A stretch of 64,000 bases of DNA from DAIPKP01 sp964539095 (GTDB lineage: Bacteria; Synergistota; Synergistia; Synergistales; Aminiphilaceae): assembly GCA_964539095.1 (NCBI GenBank), contig CAZIFL010000013.1, positions 6,566-70,565 of the forward strand, written 5' to 3'. Shown here piece by piece: positions 1 through 8,311 of this stretch. Every line of letters starts with the position of its first letter. Position 1 is the stretch's first letter. The translations under genes were made by a program, and so were the position numbers. The notes beneath the pieces are model-generated. The model was not told the origin of the DNA. It saw nothing but the letters and a program-made list of their open reading frames with translations, and ran no database searches.

Positions 1-29
1 GGAGCATGAAGTGCAAAGCTGCGTTCCAT
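1..29 (-). CDS. Partial CDS, N-terminus of a gene continuing beyond the left edge
   Basis: An ATG at 29-27 on the minus strand follows an excellent Shine-Dalgarno sequence (GGAGG, five bases upstream), and the reading frame M-E-R-S-F-A-L-H-A runs off the left edge. It lies about 145 bases behind ftsH on the same strand and is separated from it by hairpins, so it could be the next gene of the operon or the start of a new unit. Too little is visible to name a product. The call rests only on start codon, ribosome binding site and orientation. Confidence 0.45.
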
Positions 30-93
30 GAAATACCTCCATGTGAGGGATAGCTCCGAACTTTTCAAAAGGGCCGGCCAAAATATACAGCAA

Positions 94-123
94 CGCCAGC
101 TATATGAAAGCATATAACTGGCG
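94..123 (-). terminator. Hairpin behind ftsH, possible terminator
   Basis: A 13-bp stem (94-106 with 111-123, one G-T wobble) with a four-base loop lies downstream of ftsH on the minus strand and is followed by an AT-rich stretch with an imperfect T tract (about 86-80). A second stem, GCCTCTTT/AAAGAGGC at 152-175, overlaps the ftsH stop codon but has no T tract. Together they look like the 3' end of the ftsH transcript or an attenuator before the next gene. Confidence 0.4.
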
Positions 124-174
124 CTCGCTGCGTGTATTTTCGTGCGATCCTGCCTCTTTGTCGTGCAAAAGAGG

Positions 175-2202
175 CTAGGAGAAAAAATCCTTGTCCTGAA
201 AATCTTTCGAGAAGATTTTTTGGGGATTTTGCTGTTCCGGAGAATCCTCGAAGGGCATATCCTCCTCCGGAATCTCTTCGGAGTAAGGCTCTGCGGAGGG
301 TTCAAAAACCTCTGGAGTCTCCGAGGAAGCCTTGTCTTTTTTTCCAGCCTCCTCGGCCTTCTCTTCTTCTTCCTTCTTTTCCTCTGGGCGCGGCCTTCCC
401 ATGAAGGTGCCGTCTAAAATGGCGTCCAGCTCCTCTGCCTCAATGACTTCGAGATCCAGCAGATTTCTGGTGATGCTCTCCAGAGAATCGCGGTTCGCCT
501 TAAGAAGTTCCCACACCGAATCGTAGGAACCCTCGATGATGGAGCGAACTTCCTGGTCGATGGCATAGGCTACCTCTTCGCTGTAGTTCCGGTCGTCCAC
601 AATATCCCTGCCGAGGAAAACTTCATGCCGCTTCCTCCCCAACGTTACCGGCCCGAGGCGATCGCTCATGCCATACTGCGTAACCATCTGCCGAGCGGTC
701 TCGGTGGCCCGCTCCAGGTCGTTCTGCGCCCCCGTGGTGATATCCCCGAAGACAATCTCCTCCGTAACCCGGCCTCCCAGAAGGATGCAGATCCGGTTGA
801 GAAGCTCCTTTTTGGAGATGAGGAAGCGATCCTCCTCGGGAAGCTGGAGGGTGTAGCCCAGGGCCTGATGCCCTCGGGGGATGATGGATATTTTATGCAC
901 CGGGTCGCTCCCCGGAAGCAGTTTGGCGATGAGGGCATGGCCGCTTTCGTGATAGGCGATGATCTCCTTTTCCTTAGCGCTGATGAGCCGGCTCTTGCGC
1001 TCGGGCCCCGCCAGGGTACGATCAATGGCCTCTTCAAACTCGGACATCTCGATGCGTTTCCTGGAACGCCGGGCCGCCAGAAGCGCCGCCTCGTTTACCA
1101 CGTTTGCCAGGTCTGCCCCTACAAAGCCGGGGGTTCTCCGGGCGACCACGCCGAGATCGACGCTCTCTGCAAGGTTTTTACCCTTGGCATGCACTTCAAG
1201 AATAGCCTGACGTCCCTTCACATCTGGACGATCCACCACGATCTGTCGATCAAAACGCCCAGGACGCAGAAGGGCGGGATCAAGAATATCGGGCCGGTTG
1301 GTGGCGGCGATGAGGATGATTCCCGTGGAGACATCGAAGCCGTCCATCTCTACCAGAAGCTGGTTGAGGGTCTGCTCGCGCTCGTCGTGTCCTCCGCCGA
1401 GGCCGGCGCCACGCTGGCGCCCCACCGCGTCAATCTCATCAATGAAGACGATGCAAGGCTGGTACTTTCGGGCCTGCTCAAAGAGATCACGCACTCGGGC
1501 GGCCCCTACCCCCACGAACATCTCGACGAAGTCCGAACCGCTGATGCTGAAGAAGGGGACATCCGCCTCCCCCGCGGCAGCCCGGGAGAGAAGTGTCTTT
1601 CCCGTTCCCGGAGAGCCGAGAAGAAGCACTCCCTTGGGGACCTTGGCACCGAATTCCGCAAAGCGGGAGGGATCTTTAAGATATTCGATAACCTCCTGAA
1701 GCTCCTCCTTGGACTCGTCACACCCCGCCACATCATCGAAAGTCACCTTGGGGCGGTTGTCCAAGAAGAGCTTCGCCTTGCTACGGGCGAAGTTCATCAC
1801 CTTGTTACCGCCACCCTGCATGTGATAGATGATGAAGATCCAGGCTCCGATGAGGAGAAGTGTAGGAAAGAGGGTGGACATGAGGCTCGCCCACCAGGGT
1901 GGTTTCTCCGGGGGTACTACAGTAACCTCAATCCCTTTGTCTACCAGTTTGGGAGCAAGATCGCTCACGCCGAGAGCATGCGTGGTGAAATCCTTGCCGC
2001 TGTCGAGCTTTCCTTTTATGCCGTTTTCATCGATCACCACGGAACGGACATAGCCCTCTTCCACGTAGTGCATAAAACTGCTGTAGCTGATTTCCTGCCC
2101 CTCCTGGGTATGCTGGCCCGGGGAGAGGAATGCATTGACGATGCTCACCACGAGCACGATCAACACAAGGTATAGCCCCAAGTTTTTGACGAGTCGGTTC
2201 AA
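175..2202 (-). CDS. ftsH: ATP-dependent zinc metalloprotease FtsH
   Basis: Membrane-anchored AAA+ protease that extracts and degrades membrane and cytosolic proteins. Visible in order: an N-terminal membrane segment (about residues 7-23), a periplasmic domain, a second membrane segment (about 107-126), the AAA+ domain with Walker A GSPGTGKT near 196-203 and Walker B FIDEID, the second region of homology, and the zinc-binding HESGH near 418. The last 60 residues are a charged, low-complexity Glu/Lys-rich tail. I place the start at the TTG at 2202, which follows GGAGTGAGG and gives the canonical N-terminus L-N-R-L-V-K. A longer frame to 2259 adds 19 residues unlike the family. The product is 675 aa, slightly longer than usual because of the acidic tail. 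hpt lies 140 bases upstream, the common hpt-ftsH order. Confidence 0.96.
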   Translation of the reverse strand: MNRLVKNLGLYLVLIVLVVSIVNAFLSPGQHTQEGQEISYSSFMHYVEEGYVRSVVIDENGIKGKLDSGKDFTTHALGVSDLAPKLVDKGIEVTVVPPEKPPWWASLMSTLFPTLLLIGAWIFIIYHMQGGGNKVMNFARSKAKLFLDNRPKVTFDDVAGCDESKEELQEVIEYLKDPSRFAEFGAKVPKGVLLLGSPGTGKTLLSRAAAGEADVPFFSISGSDFVEMFVGVGAARVRDLFEQARKYQPCIVFIDEIDAVGRQRGAGLGGGHDEREQTLNQLLVEMDGFDVSTGIILIAATNRPDILDPALLRPGRFDRQIVVDRPDVKGRQAILEVHAKGKNLAESVDLGVVARRTPGFVGADLANVVNEAALLAARRSRKRIEMSEFEEAIDRTLAGPERKSRLISAKEKEIIAYHESGHALIAKLLPGSDPVHKISIIPRGHQALGYTLQLPEEDRFLISKKELLNRICILLGGRVTEEIVFGDITTGAQNDLERATETARQMVTQYGMSDRLGPVTLGRKRHEVFLGRDIVDDRNYSEEVAYAIDQEVRSIIEGSYDSVWELLKANRDSLESITRNLLDLEVIEAEELDAILDGTFMGRPRPEEKKEEEEKAEEAGKKDKASSETPEVFEPSAEPYSEEIPEEDMPFEDSPEQQNPQKIFSKDFQDKDFFS

Positions 2203-2342
2203 ATCTTCCTCACTCCTAATGCAATGAATTTGCTTCTGTTCCCGAGCATGCCGCAGCAAACCGTGTAGTACGTCATCCCTGACAGCTGCTTCTGCGATTC
2301 CCCAGGGAACTCCCCGGTGCCGCTATCAGGACACTCTGAAGA

Positions 2343-2879
2343 TCAGTCTGTATGAAGTACAAAGACCTCATCCAGATTACGCCATCGCCCCGCATAGTCC
2401 AGACCATACCCCACCACGAACTCGTCAGGAATTTCAAAACCCCGGTAGTCCACAGGAACGGGCACTTTGCGCCGCTCGGGTTTATCCAGAAGGACGCAGG
2501 TCTTTACTGAGAGCGGCTCCCGCTCTTCCAGAAGCTTGATCAGGTAGGAAAGGGTGAGCCCCGTATCGATAATATCCTCCACAATAAGCACATGTTTTCC
2601 CCGGATATCGAGATCAAGATCTTTGTTGATCTTCACGATGCCGCTGGAGACGGTAGAATCGCCGTAGGAGGAGACGCTGATGAAATCGAAATGCAGATGA
2701 ACCTCCCGATCCACCTGACGCACAAGGTCTGAAAGGAAGAGCACAGCCCCCTTGAGTACCCCCACCACTACCAGCTCCTGGCCGGCGTAGTCCTGGGAGA
2801 GTTTTTTTCCAAGGGAGGCCACACGTTCTGCAATCTTCTCTTTAGACAACAGAACTTCGCCTACTCTATAGGTCATCAT
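2343..2879 (-). CDS. hpt: Hypoxanthine phosphoribosyltransferase
   Basis: Cytosolic purine salvage enzyme that transfers the phosphoribosyl group of PRPP to hypoxanthine or guanine. The 178-aa length is standard. The PRPP-binding signature VLIVEDIIDTGLTL is present near residue 95, and the C-terminal DEFVVGYGLDYAGRWRNL stretch is typical of bacterial Hpt. The gene starts with tandem ATG codons one base after the tilS stop (TGA at 2883-2881), with AAGGGATG as a ribosome binding site inside the end of tilS. Translational coupling with tilS is therefore likely. The tilS-hpt-ftsH order is widespread in bacteria. Confidence 0.96.
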   Translation of the reverse strand: MMTYRVGEVLLSKEKIAERVASLGKKLSQDYAGQELVVVGVLKGAVLFLSDLVRQVDREVHLHFDFISVSSYGDSTVSSGIVKINKDLDLDIRGKHVLIVEDIIDTGLTLSYLIKLLEEREPLSVKTCVLLDKPERRKVPVPVDYRGFEIPDEFVVGYGLDYAGRWRNLDEVFVLHTD

Positions 2880-2880
2880 T

Positions 2881-4374
2881 TCACATCCCTTTTGTTCTCA
2901 AAGATTTTTCGTTTTTCCGTAAAGAGTTTTCAGAGAGAGAGCATAACAACCGAGCTATTGTAACATGATTTTCTTCGGAAAACGATGGTGCATCGGGATA
3001 TTTTGAAAAGCTTCTCCCTGCGCCGGGAATCCAGGCATCCTGGGCTCCCCAAAGAATTACAGGCCATAAGGGGTGAACCCACCAGGGGAGGATTTTTCGA
3101 AAAGGGGCAGTTTGCGCAGCATCTCCCATGGAAAGCCAATGTTCTAAGGAGCAGATCCGACCCTCCCCGGAAGAGGGGAGCGGAAGAAGGGCTTCGTACT
3201 CCTCCGAGGCGGTGAAAATGGGAGAAGGGGAATGAAGCATATCCGGCATGTCCAAACTCTCGGGAGAAGGGGAGAATCCCGGTTGCTCCTCTGCCGTTAT
3301 GATCCAGGAGCCGCTTTTTCGGGAGAGGGAAAGATCGTCAAGGAAGATCTCCCCCGGCTCTATGAGAAGCTGCTTTTCAGGAAGAATCCAGGAGAGCATA
3401 CCCGCACCACAGCAGAGATCCACCCCCCCCTTCCACTGGAAGCGCCATCGTCCGGAGGTACGGAGAAGCTTTTCGAGCTTTATCATGCGGGAGCGTGAGA
3501 GGGGGGAAAGGTCCAACCGTCGGGCCTGCTCCATGAGGGCCATTCGAAGATCCCAGGAAGAAAGATTCCGAGCAAGGGAGAGATCCCACGAGGAGAGAGC
3601 CATCGGCATTTCCCGCCGAAGCCGGGAGAGCATATCGCCGTAAATCTCTTCATCTCTCTCCCGGAGAATCCGCACATCCGAGGCGAGATCCGCCAGGTGC
3701 TCCCCGGCTCGGGCGTTGATATGCTCTTCAATTTGAGGAAGAAGTATCTGGCGGATGTAGTTTCGTGCGTAGGAGAGATCCTCGTTGGTGGCGTCCTCCT
3801 TCCAGGAGAAACCGTTCTGTTTGAGGAAGTCGCGCAGTTCCTGCCGTGCACATCCGAGAAGAGGGCGGACAATCCGTCCCCGTCTGGAGGGGACCCCCCC
3901 GAGCCCCCGAATACCCGTGCCTCGAAAGAGGTTGAAGAGTACCGTCTCCTGCACGTCGTTTTTAGTGTGCCCCGTGGCGATCCAGGCCTTGCCGTATTTT
4001 CCGGAAAGCTCTTCTAGGAAGGAGTATCGAAGTCTTCGGGCGGTGCTTTCCAGGCTTTCGTGAGGGTGGCGCTCTTCCTGGGTAATCACGTGCCGGCACT
4101 CCAGTGGGAGTTGCAGATCCGCCGCCAGGGAGGCGACAAATCGGGCATCCCCAAGGGAAGCTTCTCCACGAATGCCATGCTCTAAATGGGCCAGGATAAG
4201 CCGCTCTCGGGGAAGGAGCAGAAAGGCAAGCAACACGAGAGCTACGGAGTCGCTACCTCCGGATACTGCAAGAAGCAGAGGGGCAGTATCGTGAAGCCAG
4301 CCCTGATGCTTCCCCGCCTCCTCGAAACGTTCCTTCAAAGCCTGCGGCACCTGCAGCTTTCTTTCATCCTCCAC
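2881..4374 (-). CDS. tilS: tRNA(Ile)-lysidine synthase TilS
   Basis: Modifies C34 of the CAU anticodon of tRNA(Ile2) to lysidine so that it reads AUA. The N-terminal PP-loop ATPase domain carries SGGSDS at residues 38-43, followed by the family pattern HLEHGIRGEASLGDARFV and GHTKNDVQETVLFNLFRGTG. The C-terminal half (about 300-497) is more divergent and fits the substrate-binding domain. The start is a GTG at 4374 preceded by AGGAGG at nine bases, since no ATG is available in frame. The gene is the first of a tilS-hpt-ftsH unit and follows the tRNA operon, separated by a hairpin at 4400-4432. Confidence 0.93.
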   Translation of the reverse strand: MEDERKLQVPQALKERFEEAGKHQGWLHDTAPLLLAVSGGSDSVALVLLAFLLLPRERLILAHLEHGIRGEASLGDARFVASLAADLQLPLECRHVITQEERHPHESLESTARRLRYSFLEELSGKYGKAWIATGHTKNDVQETVLFNLFRGTGIRGLGGVPSRRGRIVRPLLGCARQELRDFLKQNGFSWKEDATNEDLSYARNYIRQILLPQIEEHINARAGEHLADLASDVRILRERDEEIYGDMLSRLRREMPMALSSWDLSLARNLSSWDLRMALMEQARRLDLSPLSRSRMIKLEKLLRTSGRWRFQWKGGVDLCCGAGMLSWILPEKQLLIEPGEIFLDDLSLSRKSGSWIITAEEQPGFSPSPESLDMPDMLHSPSPIFTASEEYEALLPLPSSGEGRICSLEHWLSMGDAAQTAPFRKILPWWVHPLWPVILWGAQDAWIPGAGRSFSKYPDAPSFSEENHVTIARLLCSLSENSLRKNEKSLRTKGM

Positions 4375-4399
4375 GAAAGAGAACCTCCTAAAACGAACG

Positions 4400-4440
4400 A
4401 AGGCACACTCCGCATTCTAGGATGTGTGCCTTGCTTTTTT
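4400..4440. terminator. Strong hairpin between the tRNA operon and tilS
   Basis: AAGGCACAC (4400-4408) pairs perfectly with GTGTGCCTT (4424-4432). On the plus strand it is followed by GCTTTTTT, on the minus strand by CGTTCGTTTT. Both neighbours are transcribed on the minus strand, so its biological role is probably to end the tRNA transcript, although the better T tract faces the other way. It may also block antisense transcription. Confidence 0.6.
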
Positions 4441-4484
4441 ATTTATATATGCAACTGACTGTTTTTCAGCTACTGTGTACTGTG

Positions 4485-4561
4485 TGGTGGCGGTGAGTGG
4501 AGTCGAACCACTGACCCTACGGGTATGAACCGCATGCTCTTGCCAGCTGAGCTACACCGCC
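4485..4561 (-). tRNA. tRNA-Met (CAU), elongator type
   Basis: A complete 77-nt cloverleaf with encoded CCA. The acceptor GGCGGTG pairs with CACCGCC, the D arm is GCTCAGCTGG, the anticodon stem TGCGG/CCGTA holds the loop TTCATAC, and the T arm contains GGTTCGACTCC. The first pair is G-C and the stem lacks the three G-C pairs of the initiator. The anticodon region resembles the Bacillus elongator tRNA-Met as I remember it. CAU also occurs in the lysidine-modified tRNA-Ile2, so that identity cannot be fully excluded. Confidence 0.88.
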
Positions 4562-4564
4562 GAA

Positions 4565-4645
<81 letters not shown>

Positions 4646-4654
4646 ATCTCTTCC

Positions 4655-4741
4655 TGGTGCCGGGCGCGGGACTCGAACCCGCACGGACTCAAGCCCTCGG
4701 GATTTTAAGTCCCGTGCGTCTACCACTTCCGCCAGCCCGGC
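4655..4741 (-). tRNA. tRNA-Leu (UAA)
   Basis: An 87-nt class II tRNA with a long variable arm (GAGGGCTTGAGTCC) and encoded CCA. The acceptor GCCGGGC pairs with GCCCGGC, the discriminator is A, and the anticodon loop CTTAAAA gives UAA. It is the first gene of the tRNA operon and lies directly behind a consensus promoter. Confidence 0.95.
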
Positions 4742-4752
4742 CAGCGAGAGCA

Positions 4753-4781
4753 ATTATATGCATCTTTGGGGATCCCGTCAA
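4753..4781 (-). promoter_or_regulatory. Sigma-70-type promoter of the tRNA Leu-fMet-Met operon
   Basis: On the minus strand TTGACG (4781-4776), a 17-base spacer and a perfect TATAAT (4758-4753) lie 11 bases before the mature tRNA-Leu 5' end. Such a near-consensus element is usual for stable RNA genes. Confidence 0.85.
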
Positions 4782-4827
4782 GGACTTTCTTGAAGAAAGG
4801 CGATACTTTCCCGCTTTTACTCCATTT

Positions 4828-6591
4828 TCAGCCCCCGAAGACGGAAGAGGCCTCCTCTTGGGGCAGGAGGGGGAGAGACAGTTCCTGCTCAAGAAGCAAG
4901 GCCCGGGCATGCTCCAAAGCCTTAGGATTACGGGAGTTTCCCGAGAGCATCCGGGCAAGTTCTCCTATCCGCTCCTCCACTGAAAGTTCGCGAAAGAGGG
5001 TCTTTTCCCCCTCTCGGGAGACGAGAATATGCTGGTCTCCCATGGCGGCGATGGAAGCCTCGTGGGTAATGAGAATCACCTGAAAGGCACGGGAGATCTT
5101 TTTGAGCAGCCGCCCTGCCAGGAGAGCGCTCTCTCCTCCCAGGCCCGCCTCAACCTCGTCGAAGATGAGTACCGGCGGAAGCATTCCTTCGGGGCAGGCC
5201 ACGTGCAGAGCCAGAAGGATACGGCTCAGTTCCCCCCCAGAGGCGATGGTTTCGAGGGGAGAGAACGCTTGCCCCCCTCTGGCGATGGCAAAGACAACAT
5301 CTTCTGCCCCGGTTTTACGGATGGTGCTGCGGGGCTCGAAGAGTACCGAGAAGAGCGTATCCCCCATGCCGAGTTCTCCGAGGATCTCTTCCACCACACC
5401 CCGGAGTTCTGCTGCGGCCTTCTGGCGCTTCCGGCGTAGCTCCAGAGCCACCTGACGGGTCTTGCCGTGCACTTCTTTTCGCTTTTCCAGGAGCATCTGA
5501 AGCTCTTCCCGGCTTTCTCGATACCAGCAAAGCTCCTGCTGCATCTCCCGGAAGGCTTCGAAAAGCTCCTCCCCCGAGAGGGGGCCGAGGAATTCTCTGA
5601 GGTCCCGAAGGAACTCCAATCGCCCATCCAAAGCCTCCATGCGCCGGGCAAGATCCTCTTCGTGAAACTCTGTAAGGAACTTTCCCAAAAGGGAATGAAG
5701 CTCCCGGAGCGATTCAAGAGAGTTCTCCAGAAGCATCTGGTAGCGCCTTTTTCGATCCTTTCCCAGAATGTCTTCCGCTTGAGGAGGAAGCTCCTCCGAA
5801 GCTCTTTCAAGGAGAGAGAGCAGATCGGCGGGGTGAGAGTGCTCCTCCTCACCGAAGAGGCTTCCGAGAGAGCGAAACTGCTGGGCCAAAATTTCCTCCT
5901 CGGAGAAGCGTTCGAGATCCTGATTCCACTCGCTCTCGCTCTCGGGGCCGAAGCTCCACGCCTCTCCCCGGGAGACAAGATCTTGGTGTTTTTTAAGGTT
6001 TTGAGAAAAGTGGTCCCGTTTCTCCGAGAGGGTTCGGATGGTTTTTTCGAAGGCCACACTCTCCCGGATAGAGTCTTCCAGAGCCTTACGAAATTTCAGG
6101 AGTTCCGCCCCTCCATAGAGATCAAGGAAACACATCTGCCGCTCCCGCTGGAGGAGATCGAGTTGCGCATGCTGGCTCTGGATAGAGAGAAGGGCTGCGG
6201 TAATCTCCGCGAGTGTTCCCAGAGGTACCGTGCGGGAGTGCACAAGACCGCGGCTGCGACCATTCCTTTTGGTGCGCCTGGAGAGGATGAGGGACTCCTC
6301 CTCGGAAAAATCCCCGTGGAAGTCTTCGAGAATCTCCCCTTCCAGCACAGAGGACGGGATGTTCTCGAAGAGCGCCTCTACCTGGAGTTCCTCTTCTCCC
6401 TTGAGGATCATCTCTCCCGACCCCCGCTTGCCGCAGAGAAGTTCCAGAGCGCGGACGGCGCTGCTCTTACCCGCCCCGCTCTCTCCGGAGAGAACAGTAA
6501 AGTTACCGTTAAAGACAAGGCGGGCCTCCTGGATGCCTCCCACATTGCGGATAGAGAGTTCTCGAAGCACCAGATTATTCTTATTCTCCAT
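4828..6591 (-). CDS. recN: DNA repair protein RecN
   Basis: SMC-like ATPase that acts in double-strand break repair. Walker A GESGAGKS is at residues 36-43. Long coiled-coil stretches rich in Glu, Leu and Arg fill about 150-370, and the C-terminal half has the signature ASGGELSRILLAL and Walker B LIFDEVEAGLGG. I use the ATG at 6591 (M-E-N-K-N-N-L), preceded by GAGG, rather than the frame start at 6639. The product is then 587 aa, close to the family norm. The start overlaps the end of nadK by 11 bases. recN closes the xseB-ispA-dxs-tlyA-nadK-recN cluster, the same order as in many Gram-positive genomes except that the usual argR is missing. Confidence 0.94.
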   Translation of the reverse strand: MENKNNLVLRELSIRNVGGIQEARLVFNGNFTVLSGESGAGKSSAVRALELLCGKRGSGEMILKGEEELQVEALFENIPSSVLEGEILEDFHGDFSEEESLILSRRTKRNGRSRGLVHSRTVPLGTLAEITAALLSIQSQHAQLDLLQRERQMCFLDLYGGAELLKFRKALEDSIRESVAFEKTIRTLSEKRDHFSQNLKKHQDLVSRGEAWSFGPESESEWNQDLERFSEEEILAQQFRSLGSLFGEEEHSHPADLLSLLERASEELPPQAEDILGKDRKRRYQMLLENSLESLRELHSLLGKFLTEFHEEDLARRMEALDGRLEFLRDLREFLGPLSGEELFEAFREMQQELCWYRESREELQMLLEKRKEVHGKTRQVALELRRKRQKAAAELRGVVEEILGELGMGDTLFSVLFEPRSTIRKTGAEDVVFAIARGGQAFSPLETIASGGELSRILLALHVACPEGMLPPVLIFDEVEAGLGGESALLAGRLLKKISRAFQVILITHEASIAAMGDQHILVSREGEKTLFRELSVEERIGELARMLSGNSRNPKALEHARALLLEQELSLPLLPQEEASSVFGG

Positions 6592-7456
6592 TATCCTCGT
6601 AGGATCTCCCCCACTGAAATTTCTCCTGCAGCAGCGCATAGTAATCCCGCTCGGGGAGCGTGATGGTTTTGATGCACCTATCCTTCATAAGAGAGACCTC
6701 CAGACGGTCCCCCGGTATAATCTCGTATCCGAGCTGGCCGTCCTGGGTAAGCATAAGCTCCCGGTGATCCCCCATGGGAACAACGGAAACCGTATCCTCC
6801 CCCCCTAGCACCAGGGGACGGGCGTAGAGCGTATGCGCACAGATCGGTACGAGGAGCATGCAGGCCACATGGGGGGGGACCACCGGCCCCCCTGCAGAGA
6901 GAGCATAGGCGGTGGACCCCGTAGGAGAGGCGACGATCATGCCGTCCGAGGGTAGGGTGGTGATGTAGCGATCTCGGATATAGAGCTGCAAATGGATAAG
7001 CCGGGCAAAAGCCCCCTTGGTTACCACCAGGTCGTTCATGGCATACAGCTCATGCACCAGACGCTCTCCCCGCCAGACCTTTCCGGAGAGAAGGCAGCGA
7101 TCCTCCACAGTGTGCTCCCCCTGAAGAATCCGCTCAATATGCTCCTCCGCCTTTGAGGGGTCTCCTGCAGCAAGAAAGCCCAGATTGCCCGCATTGATAC
7201 CGAAAAGAGGGATATCATGCCCGAAAAGATACCGGGCCGCCCGTAGAAAGGTTCCATCCCCTCCGATAACCACCGCAAAGGAGACGGAGCTGCGCCACTC
7301 CTTATCAGGAACTCCGGGAATGCCGAGAATGGAGGCCTCAAAGGGGGGGGCCAAAAAGAGGATCTCCCGCTCCTTCCCCCAGAGGAGAAGACGATGAGCC
7401 AGCTCCACGGCCCGCTTTTTTTGTGTATTGACCAAAATTCCGATTCGGGATTCCAC
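6581..7456 (-). CDS. nadK: NAD kinase
   Basis: Phosphorylates NAD to NADP in the cytosol. The diagnostic GGDGT sits at residues 65-69, the NAGNLGFL motif at 88-95, and the SPTGSTAYALSAGGPVV stretch in the C-terminal half. The 291-aa length is standard. Translation starts at GTG 7456, nine bases after GGAGG. The gene lies 33 bases behind tlyA and overlaps recN, so all three should be cotranscribed. Confidence 0.95.
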   Translation of the reverse strand: MESRIGILVNTQKKRAVELAHRLLLWGKEREILFLAPPFEASILGIPGVPDKEWRSSVSFAVVIGGDGTFLRAARYLFGHDIPLFGINAGNLGFLAAGDPSKAEEHIERILQGEHTVEDRCLLSGKVWRGERLVHELYAMNDLVVTKGAFARLIHLQLYIRDRYITTLPSDGMIVASPTGSTAYALSAGGPVVPPHVACMLLVPICAHTLYARPLVLGGEDTVSVVPMGDHRELMLTQDGQLGYEIIPGDRLEVSLMKDRCIKTITLPERDYYALLQEKFQWGRSYEDNGE

Positions 7457-7489
7457 CGTGTACGCCCTCCTTTTCTTTAATGTGCAGTG

Positions 7490-8311
7490 CTATGGGATCT
7501 GCTCTTCCATGGCATGGGCCTCTTCCACTACCTGGGCGATTTTTTCCGGAGAGAGAGCATTTTTTGCGGCATCCCTGCCAAGATGGAAGAGAAACTCAAT
7601 ATTCCCCTTGGGCCCCCGGAGAGGAGAATAGTCCAGACCACATACGACGAAGGATGTCTGTTCCTTTACGAAGGCTCCCGCCTCCTGGAGCACCTCCCGG
7701 TGCACCTGCGGGTCGGAGACGACGCCGCCTTTGCCGAGCCGTTCCCGCCCCGCCTCAAACTGGGGCTTCACGAGAATCACCGCCTCCCCCAGAGGGGGGA
7801 GAATCTCATCGATCCGCGGAAGAATACAGGTAAGGGAGATGAAGGAGGCATCCATGCAACAGAACTGCGGGGGTTCATCGAAATCCCCCGGTGTGAGATG
7901 CCGAGCGTTGGTCCGCTCCATCACCACCACCTGAGGAGAGGTACGGAGCTTCCAGGAGAGCTGACCGTACCCCACATCCACCGCATAGACCCGGGAGGCT
8001 CCCTGAGCCAGAAGAACCTCGGTAAATCCTCCCGTGGAGGCACCGATATCAAGGCAACGAAGCCCCTCTACGGAGAGGGGGAAGACTTGAAAGGCTCGAA
8101 GAAGTTTATAGGCTCCCCGGCTTACCCACTCCTTATCCTGCTCCACCCGAAGATCCGCATCTTCGAAAAAGAGGGCACCACATTTGTCAGCACGCTGCCC
8201 TTCCACAAAAACTTTTCCCCCCAGAATGAGCGCCTTCGCTCGACTCCTTGATTCCACCAGATTTCTGGAGGTTAGGAGCGTATCGAGACGCTCTTTCTTT
8301 TTCTTCTCCAC
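7490..8311 (-). CDS. tlyA: TlyA family rRNA 2'-O-methyltransferase
   Basis: SAM-dependent methyltransferase that modifies ribosomal RNA ribose, fused to an RNA-binding S4 domain. The S4 domain begins within a few residues of the N-terminus (RLDTLLTSRNLVESRSRAKA, about 8-60). The FtsJ-like Rossmann domain follows with DIGASTGGFTEVLL near residue 77. I take the GTG at 8311 as the start, because translation from further upstream (8353) adds residues not seen in the family and the S4 domain cannot start much later. The gene overlaps the 3' end of dxs by 125 bases, which is unusually long. Some family members are described as haemolysins, a historical name. Confidence 0.9.
   Translation of the reverse strand: MEKKKKERLDTLLTSRNLVESRSRAKALILGGKVFVEGQRADKCGALFFEDADLRVEQDKEWVSRGAYKLLRAFQVFPLSVEGLRCLDIGASTGGFTEVLLAQGASRVYAVDVGYGQLSWKLRTSPQVVVMERTNARHLTPGDFDEPPQFCCMDASFISLTCILPRIDEILPPLGEAVILVKPQFEAGRERLGKGGVVSDPQVHREVLQEAGAFVKEQTSFVVCGLDYSPLRGPKGNIEFLFHLGRDAAKNALSPEKIAQVVEEAHAMEEQIP

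Noticed and set aside
625..2175. 516-aa plus-strand open frame opposite ftsH
   Set aside because: ftsH is certain, and the opposite frame has no ribosome binding site or recognisable domain.
4785..4799. Palindrome CTTTCTTGAAGAAAG behind recN considered as a terminator
   Set aside because: No T tract follows and the loop is a single base. It is just upstream of the tRNA promoter and may be chance.
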